Shown here piece by piece: positions 33,006-40,866 of a stretch of 64,000 bases of DNA. The notes under the pieces were generated by a model that made no database searches, was not told the DNA's origin, and saw nothing but the letters and a program-made list of their open reading frames with translations. The translations under genes were made by a program, and so were the position numbers. Origin of the DNA: Desertimonas sp963772825 (lineage in GTDB: Bacteria > Actinomycetota > Acidimicrobiia > Acidimicrobiales > Ilumatobacteraceae); contig CAVYYX010000012.1 in assembly GCA_963772825.1 (NCBI GenBank), positions 124,001 through 188,000 on the forward strand. Reading direction: 5' to 3'. How positions within the stretch are numbered: position 1 is the stretch's first letter; every line of letters starts with the position of its first letter.

Positions 33006-34234
33006 TCGACGGCGACGACGAGGCGGCTCGGCCGCAACGTGCCCTCGCCGAGGCGATGGCGGCCGAGCGGCTGCGCATCGTCGCCGCGCTGATCCGCACG
33101 ACGGGGCACTGGGAGCTCGCCGAGGATGCCGTCGCCGACGCTGCAGAACGAGCGTTGCGGCGCTGGGCCTCCGACGGCGTCCCCGAGAACCCCGCCGCGT
33201 GGTTGACGACCACCGCTCGCCGGCGGGCGATCGACCTCCTCCGCCGGCGCGGCACCGAGTCGAACAAGCTCAGCGAGGTGGTGATCGACGAACGACAGCA
33301 CGAGCTTCCAGAATCGACGCCCCATCCGATCGAGGACGACCGGCTGCGGTTGATCTTCACCTGTTGCCATCCGGCGTTGTCGATGGAGGCACGGGTGGGA
33401 CTCACGCTCAAGGTCGTCGCCAACCTGTCGACGGCGGCGATCGGTCGAGTGTTCCTGACCTCCGAGAACACGATGGGTCAGCGCCTGCTGCGGGCCAAGC
33501 AGAAGATCGCCAACGCCGGCATCCCCTACCGCGTCCCTCCCGTCGAGGCGCTTCCCGAGCGTCTCGACGGCGTGCTCGCCGTGATCTACCTCGTGTTCAC
33601 GGAGGGCTATGCGGCCACGACGGACGACGACCTGGCGGCCGAGGCGATCCGCCTCGGCCGGTTGCTCGCCGAGTTGATGCCGGATTCCGACGAGGTGCAC
33701 GGCCTGCTCGGCCTGATGCTGTTGCAGCACTCCCGTCGGGCGGCTCGCCTTGTCGATGGCGAGCTGGTCACGCTGGAGGATCAGGATCGGTCGCGCTGGG
33801 ACATCGAGGCGATCGGCGAGGCGCTGACGCTGGCGGCCGACGGACGATCAGGCCGCGGGCCGTACCGCATCCAGGCCGACCTCGCAGCGGTCCACGCAAC
33901 GGCGCTCGATGCGGGTTCGACGGACTGGCTGCAGATCGTCGCGCTCTACGACGAGTTGTTGGCGATCCATCCGTCGCCGGTCGTCGCCCTCAACCGGGCG
34001 GTCGCCGTCGGGATGAGCGACGGCCCGCTCGCCGGCCTGCAGGCGGTCGACGCGGTTGCGGCCGAGCTTGCCGACTTCCACCTCGTTCCCGCCGCCCGCG
34101 GCGAACTGCTGGCGCGGGCCGGGCGAACTTCCGAGGCGCGCCGAGAGCTCGAGCGGGCGATCAAGCTGGCACCGACCGAGTTGGAGCGGAGGCAGCTGGT
34201 CCGCCGGCTCGGCAGAATGGACTCGTGGGAGTGA
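33002..34234 (+). CDS. ECF42-type sigma factor with C-terminal extension
   Basis: 410 residues from GTG 33002 overlapping the YCII stop. Sigma region 2: GHWELAEDAVADAAERALRRW then ARRRAIDLLRRR. Region 4: ARVGLTLKVVANLSTAAIGRVF then SENTMGQRLLRAKQKI. The long C-terminal extension (about 190-410) with tetratricopeptide-like helices carries VYLVFTEGYAAT-like (IYLVFTEGYAAT) and PSPVVALNRAVAVGM motifs, the hallmark of ECF42. There is no classic anti-sigma; control is thought to be via the YCII partner and the extension. Confidence 0.93.
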   Translation: MIDGDDEAARPQRALAEAMAAERLRIVAALIRTTGHWELAEDAVADAAERALRRWASDGVPENPAAWLTTTARRRAIDLLRRRGTESNKLSEVVIDERQHELPESTPHPIEDDRLRLIFTCCHPALSMEARVGLTLKVVANLSTAAIGRVFLTSENTMGQRLLRAKQKIANAGIPYRVPPVEALPERLDGVLAVIYLVFTEGYAATTDDDLAAEAIRLGRLLAELMPDSDEVHGLLGLMLLQHSRRAARLVDGELVTLEDQDRSRWDIEAIGEALTLAADGRSGRGPYRIQADLAAVHATALDAGSTDWLQIVALYDELLAIHPSPVVALNRAVAVGMSDGPLAGLQAVDAVAAELADFHLVPAARGELLARAGRTSEARRELERAIKLAPTELERRQLVRRLGRMDSWE

Positions 34235-34752
34235 GCGGCCGGTGGAGCAAGCCGACGTTGGTCGGCACGCTCGTCACCTTGCGCCCGGTGTCGATCGACG
34301 ACGCCGCGGCGATGTGGGAGATGATCAACGACCCGGAGGGCAACGAGCTCACCGACACCACCGCCACGTTCACGTTCGAGCAGATCGTCGAGTGGTGCGC
34401 AAGCCGCGGCGTGCAGGACGAACGCCTCGACCTCGCCATCGTCGAGAACGCGACCGGCGACTTCGCCGGCGAGGCGGTGCTCAACGCGTACGACGCCGAC
34501 GACGAGTCGGCGAACTTCCGCATCGCGCTCCGCGGGCCGGCGTGGTACGGCCGCGGCCTGGGTACCGAGGCAGCCACCCTCATCGTCGAGCATGGTCTCA
34601 CTTCGATCGGGCTCCGGCGCATCACGCTCACCGTCCTCGCCCGCAACCGGCGAGCGCGTCGGTCCTACGAGAAGGCCGGCTTCCGACCGACGGGGGAGAC
34701 GGTCGAGGAGGAACAGACCTGGGTGGAGATGGAGATCACCGCTGCCCGCTGA
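34231..34752 (+). CDS. GNAT N-acetyltransferase (RimJ/RimL-like)
   Basis: 173 residues from GTG 34231 (GTGA overlap with the sigma gene; GTG 34225 is possible). GNAT fold: LVTLRPVSIDDAAAMWEM, FRIALRGPAWYGRGLGTEAA (acetyl-CoA pyrophosphate loop about 105-115), RRITLTVLARNRRARRSYEKAGF. Member of Acetyltransf_3 modifying an amine of a protein N-terminus or small molecule. Translational coupling to the sigma gene hints at a shared regulon. Confidence 0.9.
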   Translation: MSGRWSKPTLVGTLVTLRPVSIDDAAAMWEMINDPEGNELTDTTATFTFEQIVEWCASRGVQDERLDLAIVENATGDFAGEAVLNAYDADDESANFRIALRGPAWYGRGLGTEAATLIVEHGLTSIGLRRITLTVLARNRRARRSYEKAGFRPTGETVEEEQTWVEMEITAAR

Positions 34753-34806
34753 GTCGTCGCCCGCCGGGTAGCGCTCGGGTAACGCACGTCCGGGACGGTG
34801 GGCACC

Positions 34807-35712
34807 ATGCCACTGCTGACCAACCAGCTGATCACCCCCAACGCCGAGCGCACGTATCACGTCCACGTCCCGGAGAACCCGGGGCAAGCAACCGTCCCGG
34901 CGGTGATCGTGTTCCACGGCGACGGCCAGGACGTCGAGACGATCGCTCGCCGGTGGGGCGTCGAAGCGGGCAGTCCTGTCCCCGCCAATGTCGCCGACTA
35001 CCTGCTCGTGTTCCCCGAGGCGGACCCCCGCCTGTCCGGTGGGTGGGTCCACTTCCACAAGTCGGATGGCAGGTTTCCGACCCTCGACCTGGAGTTCATC
35101 GACCTCCTCGTGCAGGAGATCACGACCACGGAGTACTCGACGGGATCGTCGCAGGTGCGGTACGTCTCCGCCGATTCGACGCTCGTCTTTGCCGCCGGAT
35201 TCTCGAGTGGTGCCGGGATGGTGTGGCAGCTCCTGAACTCTGATCGGGCGTCGCGGTTCCGCGGGTTCGCCGCGGTCGGACTGGCCTTGGATCCCGAAAA
35301 GGCCCAGCGCTATCGCCAGCAACTCGAAGCCGCCGGCGAGGAGCTCCAGCCAGCACCCGTCATGTACGTCCACGGGACCGGTGAGTTCACCTACCGAGCG
35401 CCGGCAACGTTGCTGGAGGTGCCGATCGACACCACCAAACCTGCCTTCACCGTCGCCGAGATGCTCACCCGCAACGGCATCGCGCCGCCGGCTCCGGCAG
35501 ACGCGACGGTGCTGATCCCCGGGAGCACCAACCTCACCGAAGTGATCGTCCAGCTGTTCCGAGGCACCGAGGCGTTCGCGTGCGCCACCGTCATCAACGG
35601 TGGGCACAATTGGCCGGGGCCGACGACGGTCGGGAACCCACCGGTGGCCTCACACTTCGATGCGACGGCGGCGATCATCGACTTCTGGCAGGCCCACGCC
35701 GGACTGCCCTGA
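34807..35712 (+). CDS. Alpha/beta hydrolase, LpqC/polyhydroxybutyrate depolymerase-like
   Basis: 301 residues from ATG 34807 (GTG 34798 possible). Beta strand VPAVIVFHGDGQD (oxyanion segment), nucleophile elbow GFSSGAGMVWQLL, and late NGGHNWPG providing the catalytic His. No clear signal peptide, unlike secreted LpqC proteins. Likely an esterase of the feruloyl esterase/PHB depolymerase group; the natural substrate is unknown. Convergent with the SDR operon. Confidence 0.82.
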   Translation: MPLLTNQLITPNAERTYHVHVPENPGQATVPAVIVFHGDGQDVETIARRWGVEAGSPVPANVADYLLVFPEADPRLSGGWVHFHKSDGRFPTLDLEFIDLLVQEITTTEYSTGSSQVRYVSADSTLVFAAGFSSGAGMVWQLLNSDRASRFRGFAAVGLALDPEKAQRYRQQLEAAGEELQPAPVMYVHGTGEFTYRAPATLLEVPIDTTKPAFTVAEMLTRNGIAPPAPADATVLIPGSTNLTEVIVQLFRGTEAFACATVINGGHNWPGPTTVGNPPVASHFDATAAIIDFWQAHAGLP

Positions 35713-35736
35713 CGATCTCGTTCTGCGCTGCCGGGT

Positions 35737-35763
35737 GTGACTCGGAGGCCACACGGGAGTCAC
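35737..35763. terminator. Possible bidirectional hairpin between convergent genes
   Basis: GTGACTC (35737-35743) and GAGTCAC (35757-35763) form a 7-bp stem with 13-base loop in the 47-bp gap between the hydrolase stop and the SDR stop, partly overlapping the latter. There is no T-tract, so intrinsic termination is uncertain. Confidence 0.3.
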
Positions 35764-36521
35764 CTCGAAATCGGGCCGGCGGCGAGCAACCCGCCGTCGA
35801 TCGGCAACGTGATGCCCGTGATCCACGCGGCGTCGTCCGATGCGAGGAAGGCGACCGCCGCAGCGATGTCATCGGGTGTCGCCACGCGGCCGAGTGGGTA
35901 CAGCGACGTCAGGCGGGCGAGCTCGTCCGGCTGGTCGTCCCACACCCTCGTCCGCACGGTCGCCGGAGCGATGAGGTTGACCCTGACGCCCTCTGGCCCG
36001 TGGCGGGCTGCCAGGTTGAGCGTGAGACTCTGCAGTCCGGCCTTCGCTGCGGAGTACGGCTCGCTGCCGGCCGCGACCAACGCGTTGATCGATCCGATGA
36101 TCACCACGCCCGCCACGACGGGCGTCGTGCGCAGATGCGGCAGCGCGGCACGGACGCACCGCACGACGCCGACGAGGTTGAGGTCCAGCATCCTCGCCCA
36201 GTGATCATCGTCCGGATTCTCGGGGTTTCCCGCCAGGGCGTCGCCGCCAGCAGTGCAGACGACCACGTCGAGCCCGCCGAGCCGGCCGACGGCGTATCCC
36301 ACCGCCCTCTCTACGGAGTTCGTGTCGGTGACATCGCAGCTGACAGCGCTCGCAGGCGCCCCCGATGCCTGCAGCTCAGCGGCCGCCGTGGTGGCAGCCT
36401 CCTCGTCGATGTCGGCGAGCACCACGGCGGCACCTTCCGCGGCGAGGCGGCTGGCGCTCGCCAGCCCGATGCCGTGCCCACCACCGGTAACCAGCGCCCT
36501 ACGTCCCTCGAAACGCCTCAT
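35760..36521 (-). CDS. Short-chain dehydrogenase/reductase
   Basis: 253 residues from ATG 36521, ATGA overlap with the SRPBCC gene. Classical SDR: cofactor motif TGGGHGIG (about 12-19), acidic residue after strand 2 (LADIDEE, suggesting NAD(H)), catalytic Ser in IIGSINALVA and Tyr/Lys in YSAAKAG, C-terminal GITLPIDGGLLA. Third gene of a tightly packed minus-strand operon with a TIGR03086 protein and an SRPBCC protein. The substrate is unknown. Confidence 0.92.
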   Translation of the reverse strand: MRRFEGRRALVTGGGHGIGLASASRLAAEGAAVVLADIDEEAATTAAAELQASGAPASAVSCDVTDTNSVERAVGYAVGRLGGLDVVVCTAGGDALAGNPENPDDDHWARMLDLNLVGVVRCVRAALPHLRTTPVVAGVVIIGSINALVAAGSEPYSAAKAGLQSLTLNLAARHGPEGVRVNLIAPATVRTRVWDDQPDELARLTSLYPLGRVATPDDIAAAVAFLASDDAAWITGITLPIDGGLLAAGPISR

Positions 36522-36916
36522 CCCTGCATCAGGTCACGGAGTGTGGCGAGATCGGCTGCCACGGCGTCGGTGTCGGCAACGAAGTCCTCCGCACCCATCC
36601 CTGCCCGCCGGTGCACGGTGAACACCACGTCGCACCCATCGGCGTTGGGAATGACCCGCACCGGGTTGTCGACCGACTCGCCAGATGGAAGGGTCACCCG
36701 ATGATCGAGGATCCCGAACCGATTCGGTGGCGCGAACTCGACGGTGACCCGGCCCATCGGCGACTCGACGATCAAAGCGCCATCGACGACGTCGACGTCC
36801 TGTGTGGCCAATCCGGCCGCCCAGCGCGGCAGGTTCTGGGGATCCGCCATGAAGGCGTAGACGTCGTCGGCCGGACGGTCGATGGTGGTGCTGACGTGGG
36901 CGCTCTCGAAGACCAT
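36518..36916 (-). CDS. SRPBCC-family ligand-binding protein
   Basis: 132 residues from ATG 36916, starting directly after the stop of the upstream gene. START/Bet v1-like: VSTTIDRPADDVYAFMADPQNLPRWAAG, the classic SRPBCC opening, then FGILDHRVTLPSG and VVFTVHRRAGM. Could be a polyketide cyclase-like or stress-response lipid/ligand binder; no catalytic residues are evident. Coupled to SDR and TIGR03086 genes. Confidence 0.88.
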   Translation of the reverse strand: MVFESAHVSTTIDRPADDVYAFMADPQNLPRWAAGLATQDVDVVDGALIVESPMGRVTVEFAPPNRFGILDHRVTLPSGESVDNPVRVIPNADGCDVVFTVHRRAGMGAEDFVADTDAVAADLATLRDLMQG

Positions 36917-37615
36917 TCACGCAGTCTGTCCCACCACCGAGCTCGGCATCTGGGGAAGTTTCGTGTCCGGCCCTGACACGAAATCTCCCCAGAACCCCGT
37001 TTGACACAGATCTTCCCCAGATGGCGGGGGCGCGGTCAGCGCGTCCGAGGGTTTCCAGTGCGGGTCGCGGCCCGTCGCTCCGAGGATCCGCTCGAACAGT
37101 GTGGCGTCGGCGGGCACGGCGACCTCCGGGCCGAACAGCCCCTCGATGCCCCGGTTGCGGACATCGGTCACGAAGCCGTGGACAGCCTCCAGTCCGGGGC
37201 CGTCGTAGTCCGCCAGCTGGCCGGTCGCCGTGGCCAGGTCCCACCCGTGGATCACCAGTTCGTCGAGGGCGACGACGCCGGCGACGCCGCCGGGAAGTTC
37301 GACACCTCCGGCGGCTGTGCGGCCGGTCCACGCCTCTGGATCGTCCCAAGCCTCGGCGAGCGCGCCGAGCCCATCGGGGATCCGTGATCGCCAGCCCGGC
37401 TGCAGCTTGGCGGCATCGCCCGACGGGCCGCCGGGCAAGGGATCCTTGACGGCCGCGGCGTGGAAGGCGACGACCGTGCCGTCGAGGTGGTCGAGCAACG
37501 CACCCACGGTGTACTCGGCGCACGGTGTCGGATCGGCGAGCGAGTCGTCGGGCACCTCCTCGATGATCCGGGCGAGGCGTCCAGCGGCGGGGTGCAGGTC
37601 GATAGGAGTGCTCAC
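36917..37615 (-). CDS. TIGR03086 (DinB/mycothiol-type) protein with repeat-encoded tail
   Basis: 232 residues from GTG 37615. DinB-like four-helix fold of the maleylpyruvate isomerase/TIGR03086 group: DLHPAAGRLARIIEEVPDD, PCAEYTVGALLDHLDGT (metal His) and LDELVIHGWDLATATGQ (second His). The family normally ends near FERILGATGRDPHW. Here about 40 further residues (GEDLCQTGFWGDFVSGPDT and on) are encoded by the palindromic element at 36947-37023, so the natural C-terminus has been replaced or extended. Likely thiol (mycothiol)-dependent transferase or metal-binding protein; first gene of the SRPBCC/SDR operon. Confidence 0.85.
   Translation of the reverse strand: MSTPIDLHPAAGRLARIIEEVPDDSLADPTPCAEYTVGALLDHLDGTVVAFHAAAVKDPLPGGPSGDAAKLQPGWRSRIPDGLGALAEAWDDPEAWTGRTAAGGVELPGGVAGVVALDELVIHGWDLATATGQLADYDGPGLEAVHGFVTDVRNRGIEGLFGPEVAVPADATLFERILGATGRDPHWKPSDALTAPPPSGEDLCQTGFWGDFVSGPDTKLPQMPSSVVGQTA
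36947..37023. repeat. Palindromic element copy 3 (variant), inside a coding frame
   Basis: Outer arms CATCTGGGGAAG (36947-36958) and CTTCCCCAGATG (37012-37023); inner arms starting CTGGGGA and TTTCGTGTC pair with GACACGAA and TCCCCAG (36975-36992). It contains ACAGATCTTCCCCAGAT at 37006-37022, which equals the core of copies 1 and 2 except for the three central bases. It is translated as the tail of the TIGR03086 protein, 30 bases before its stop. Confidence 0.85.
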
Positions 37616-37678
37616 GGGCACAGCCTGCCAGAACCATGGATCGTCGATGACCCGGTCGGGGTTAGCGTCGATGGCGCG

Positions 37679-39367
37679 ATGACCGCCGACGACAACCGCA
37701 ACGCCGACCGGAAGCCGGTGCTTCTCACCGTCGACGACAACCCGTCCGTCTCCCGCGCCGTCGCCCGCGATCTGCGCCGCCACGTCGGCGACAGCTTCCG
37801 GGTCGTGCGCTCGGAATCCGGCCCCCAGGCGCTCGACACGTTGCGCGAGTTGAAGCTGCGTGGGGCGGCGGTAGCGGTGCTCCTCGCCGATCATCGGATG
37901 CCGGGGATGACCGGCGTCGAATTCCTCGAGCAGGCGATGGACCTGTTCCCCAAGGCCCGCCGCGCCCTGCTCACCGCCTACGCCGACACAGAGGCGGCGA
38001 TCAAGGCGATCAATGACGTCGACGTCGACCACTACCTGCTCAAGCCGTGGGACCCGCCCGAGGAGAAGCTCTACCCGGTGATCGACGCGCTCATCGAACT
38101 GTGGCGAGACGATGCCGACGAACCGGTCGACCGAACCGTGCAGATCGTCGGACACCGCTGGTCGGCACACTCGTTCGAGGTCCGCGACTTCCTCGCCCAC
38201 AACGCCGTGCCGTACCACTGGCACACGAGCGAGGAACCCGAGGGCCAGCGGATGCTCGCGGCGGCCGGCGTCGATGCCGCCGCGGTTCCCTTGGTCGTCA
38301 GCCCGGCTGGCGAGCACCTCGTCACCCCGACGATCGGCGAGGTGGCCACGCTGGTCGGGCTCTCCACGACGCCGACCACCGACTTCTACGACGTCGTCAT
38401 CGTCGGCGGCGGTCCGGCTGGACTCGGCGCCGCGGTGTATGCGGCCTCAGAGGGGCTGCGCACGGTGCTCGTCGAGCGTCGGGCGACCGGTGGTCAGGCC
38501 GGGCAGAGCTCACGCATCGAGAACTACCTCGGGTTCCCGGACGGCGTCAGCGGTTCGCAGCTGACCCAGCGAGCGTCCCGGCAAGCCCTCAAGTTCGGTG
38601 CCGAAGTGCTGCGCACTCGCGACGTCGTCAGCCTCGACGTACGGCCATCGTCGCGCGCCGTGCACTTCGACGACGGCGGCGAGGTCGTCGCCCACACCGT
38701 GCTGTTGGCCACGGGCATCGCCTATCGCAACCTTGATGTGCCGGGCGCAGACGAGTTGACCGGCCGCGGCGTGTTCTACGGCTCGACTGCGACGGAGGCG
38801 CCGGCGTGCGCCGGCGACGAGGTGTACATCGTCGGCGGCGCCAACTCGGCGGGACAGGCGGCGGTGTTCCTCTCCCGGCACGCCCGACGGGTCACGATCG
38901 TCGTGCGGGCGAGCAGCCTGGCGGGATCGATGTCCCACTATCTCATCCGCCAGATCGGCGATCTGCCGAACGTCGAGGTCGTCCTCGATTCCGAGGTATC
39001 AGCGGTAGACGGCGACGGGCACCTCGAAGCGCTGACGATCCGCAATCGGTCCACCGGGAGTGAGGAGACGGTGAAGGTCGGCTACCTGTTCGTTTTCATC
39101 GGCGCCGAACCTCGCACCGAGTGGCTCGACGGCGTGCTCGCACGCGACTCACGCGGCTTCGTGCTCACCGGGCCCGACCTCGTCGTCGATGGCCGACGGC
39201 CGCCCGGCTGGCGCCCCGACCGCGACCCGTACTTCCTCGAGTCCAGCGTCCCCGGCGTGTTCGCGGCCGGCGACGTCCGGGCCAACTCGGTGAAGCGTGT
39301 CGCCTCTGCCGTCGGCGAGGGCGCCATGGCCATCCAGCTGATACACAGCTACCTGGAGTACCAGTGA
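37679..39367 (+). CDS. Response regulator fused to thioredoxin-reductase-like flavoprotein
   Basis: 562 residues from ATG 37679. Order: receiver domain (1-130) with phosphoacceptor D71 in LLADHRMPGMTG and conserved Lys in YLLKPWDPP; a thioredoxin/glutaredoxin-like linker domain (about 150-235, QIVGHRWSAHSFEVRDFL) without cysteines; then a FAD/NAD(P) reductase domain (VVIVGGGPAGLGAAVYAA; VYIVGGANSAGQAAVF; FAAGDVR). The redox CxxC of thioredoxin reductase (YCATC) is replaced by YGSTA, so it cannot do thiol exchange. The output is more likely NAD(P)H or redox-state sensing. GTGA overlap with its cognate kinase gene. Confidence 0.9.
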   Translation: MTADDNRNADRKPVLLTVDDNPSVSRAVARDLRRHVGDSFRVVRSESGPQALDTLRELKLRGAAVAVLLADHRMPGMTGVEFLEQAMDLFPKARRALLTAYADTEAAIKAINDVDVDHYLLKPWDPPEEKLYPVIDALIELWRDDADEPVDRTVQIVGHRWSAHSFEVRDFLAHNAVPYHWHTSEEPEGQRMLAAAGVDAAAVPLVVSPAGEHLVTPTIGEVATLVGLSTTPTTDFYDVVIVGGGPAGLGAAVYAASEGLRTVLVERRATGGQAGQSSRIENYLGFPDGVSGSQLTQRASRQALKFGAEVLRTRDVVSLDVRPSSRAVHFDDGGEVVAHTVLLATGIAYRNLDVPGADELTGRGVFYGSTATEAPACAGDEVYIVGGANSAGQAAVFLSRHARRVTIVVRASSLAGSMSHYLIRQIGDLPNVEVVLDSEVSAVDGDGHLEALTIRNRSTGSEETVKVGYLFVFIGAEPRTEWLDGVLARDSRGFVLTGPDLVVDGRRPPGWRPDRDPYFLESSVPGVFAAGDVRANSVKRVASAVGEGAMAIQLIHSYLEYQ

Positions 39368-40800
39368 CAGACGCCGGGCGACTCTCCAAGGACGAGCTAC
39401 GCACGCTGTTCCTGTTCGAGAAGCTCAGCGACGAGCAGCTCACGTGGCTCGCCGGCCACGGCCATGTCGTCGAGTATCCGTCGGGGGCGACGATCCACGC
39501 CGAAGGCGCCCCGGCGTCGTGCTTCCTCGTCCTGTTGTCGGGCACCCTGGCGCTGTCCAGGCGGGTGCAGGGCGGCGAGCTCGAGCTGACGCGCAGCGAC
39601 TACCGCGGGTGCTACACGGGCGCCTTCAGCTTCTACCTGACGACCCCGAACGTGCCCGACGTCTATCCGGCGACCGCCCGGGCGGTGCAGGACTGCCAGC
39701 TGCTCGAGTTCCCTGCCGCCGAGCTGGGCAAGGCGTTTCGCGAGTGGAACCCGATGGCCGCCCACCTGCTCGAAGGGTTCTCGACCCAGGCGATGGAGAG
39801 CCGAGAGGTGATCGAACGTCACGAGCGCTTGGTGGCCCTCGGCTCGGTCACCGCCGGTCTCACCCACGAGCTGCACAATCCGGTCGCCGCGGTGCTGCGC
39901 GCCAGCGCACGGCTGCGCGAGATGCTCGCCGAGATGCGCGACAAGCTCGGCCTGCTGATCCGCAGCGACCTGCCGGCCGACACGCTCGAGGCGGTCGCCG
40001 ACCTCGCAGCCAGGGCCCTGGCGACATCTCGCGAAGCGCCGAGCCTGTCGCCGATCGAAGCGTCGGACCTTGAGGACGAGGTGACCGACTGGCTCGGCGA
40101 TCACGGCATTGCCGAGGCCTGGGAGATCGCCCCCACGCTCGTCGCCGCCGGGCTCGGCGTCGACTGGCTGGAGGAGCTGTTGGCGGTGACTCCGCCACCG
40201 CACCTCGACTACGGGCTGTCCTACCCGGTGCGGGCGATCGAGTCGGACAACCTGCTCGACGAGATCACCGACAGCGTCGAGCGCATCTCCGGTCTGCTCG
40301 CCTCGGCCCGCCAGTACACCCAGATGGACCGCGCCCCGCTGCAGACGGTCGACGTCCACGAGCTGCTCGACGCCACCTTGACGATGCTCAGCCACAAGCT
40401 CGGCGACGACATCAAGGTCGTCCGTCAGTACGACCGCAGCATCCCCCAGATCGTGGCGTATCCCGGTGAGCTCAACCAGGTGTGGACGAACCTCATCGAC
40501 AATGCCATCGACGCGATGGGCGGTCGTGGCACGCTCACGGTGCGCACGTGGACGGACGACGAGCGGGTGGCGGTGGAGGTCGGCGACACCGGGCCAGGCG
40601 TCCCGGCGGAGATCCGCAGCCGTGTGTTCGAGCCGTTCTTCACGACCAAGGACATCGGCAAGGGGACCGGTCTCGGCCTGGACATCGCCTGGCGGATCAT
40701 CGTAGGACGGCACGGTGGTGAAATGAGCCTGGAGTCGGAGCCTGGCGACACTCGATTCGTCGTGCTGCTCCCGCAACGTCTGCCTGAGGCTGAAGTATGA
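39364..40800 (+). CDS. cNMP-binding-domain sensor histidine kinase
   Basis: 478 residues from GTG 39364 overlapping the receiver-reductase gene. N-terminal cyclic-nucleotide-binding-like domain (about 10-130: LFLFEKLSDEQLTWLAGHG, FLVLLSGTLALSRR). DHp helix with phosphoacceptor H168 in GLTHELHNPVAAVLRASARL, a long helical insert (about 190-290), then HATPase with N-box NLIDNAIDAM, G1 VGDTGPGVP and G2 GKGTGLGLDIAWRI. No membrane helices: a cytosolic sensor, partner of the receiver-flavoprotein. Confidence 0.92.
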   Translation: MTDAGRLSKDELRTLFLFEKLSDEQLTWLAGHGHVVEYPSGATIHAEGAPASCFLVLLSGTLALSRRVQGGELELTRSDYRGCYTGAFSFYLTTPNVPDVYPATARAVQDCQLLEFPAAELGKAFREWNPMAAHLLEGFSTQAMESREVIERHERLVALGSVTAGLTHELHNPVAAVLRASARLREMLAEMRDKLGLLIRSDLPADTLEAVADLAARALATSREAPSLSPIEASDLEDEVTDWLGDHGIAEAWEIAPTLVAAGLGVDWLEELLAVTPPPHLDYGLSYPVRAIESDNLLDEITDSVERISGLLASARQYTQMDRAPLQTVDVHELLDATLTMLSHKLGDDIKVVRQYDRSIPQIVAYPGELNQVWTNLIDNAIDAMGGRGTLTVRTWTDDERVAVEVGDTGPGVPAEIRSRVFEPFFTTKDIGKGTGLGLDIAWRIIVGRHGGEMSLESEPGDTRFVVLLPQRLPEAEV

Positions 40801-40866
40801 GGACCGCCGTCGCCCTCGATTCCCGCTGGCAAATGGGGCCGCAACGGACTAGAGAAGGAGGTCACG

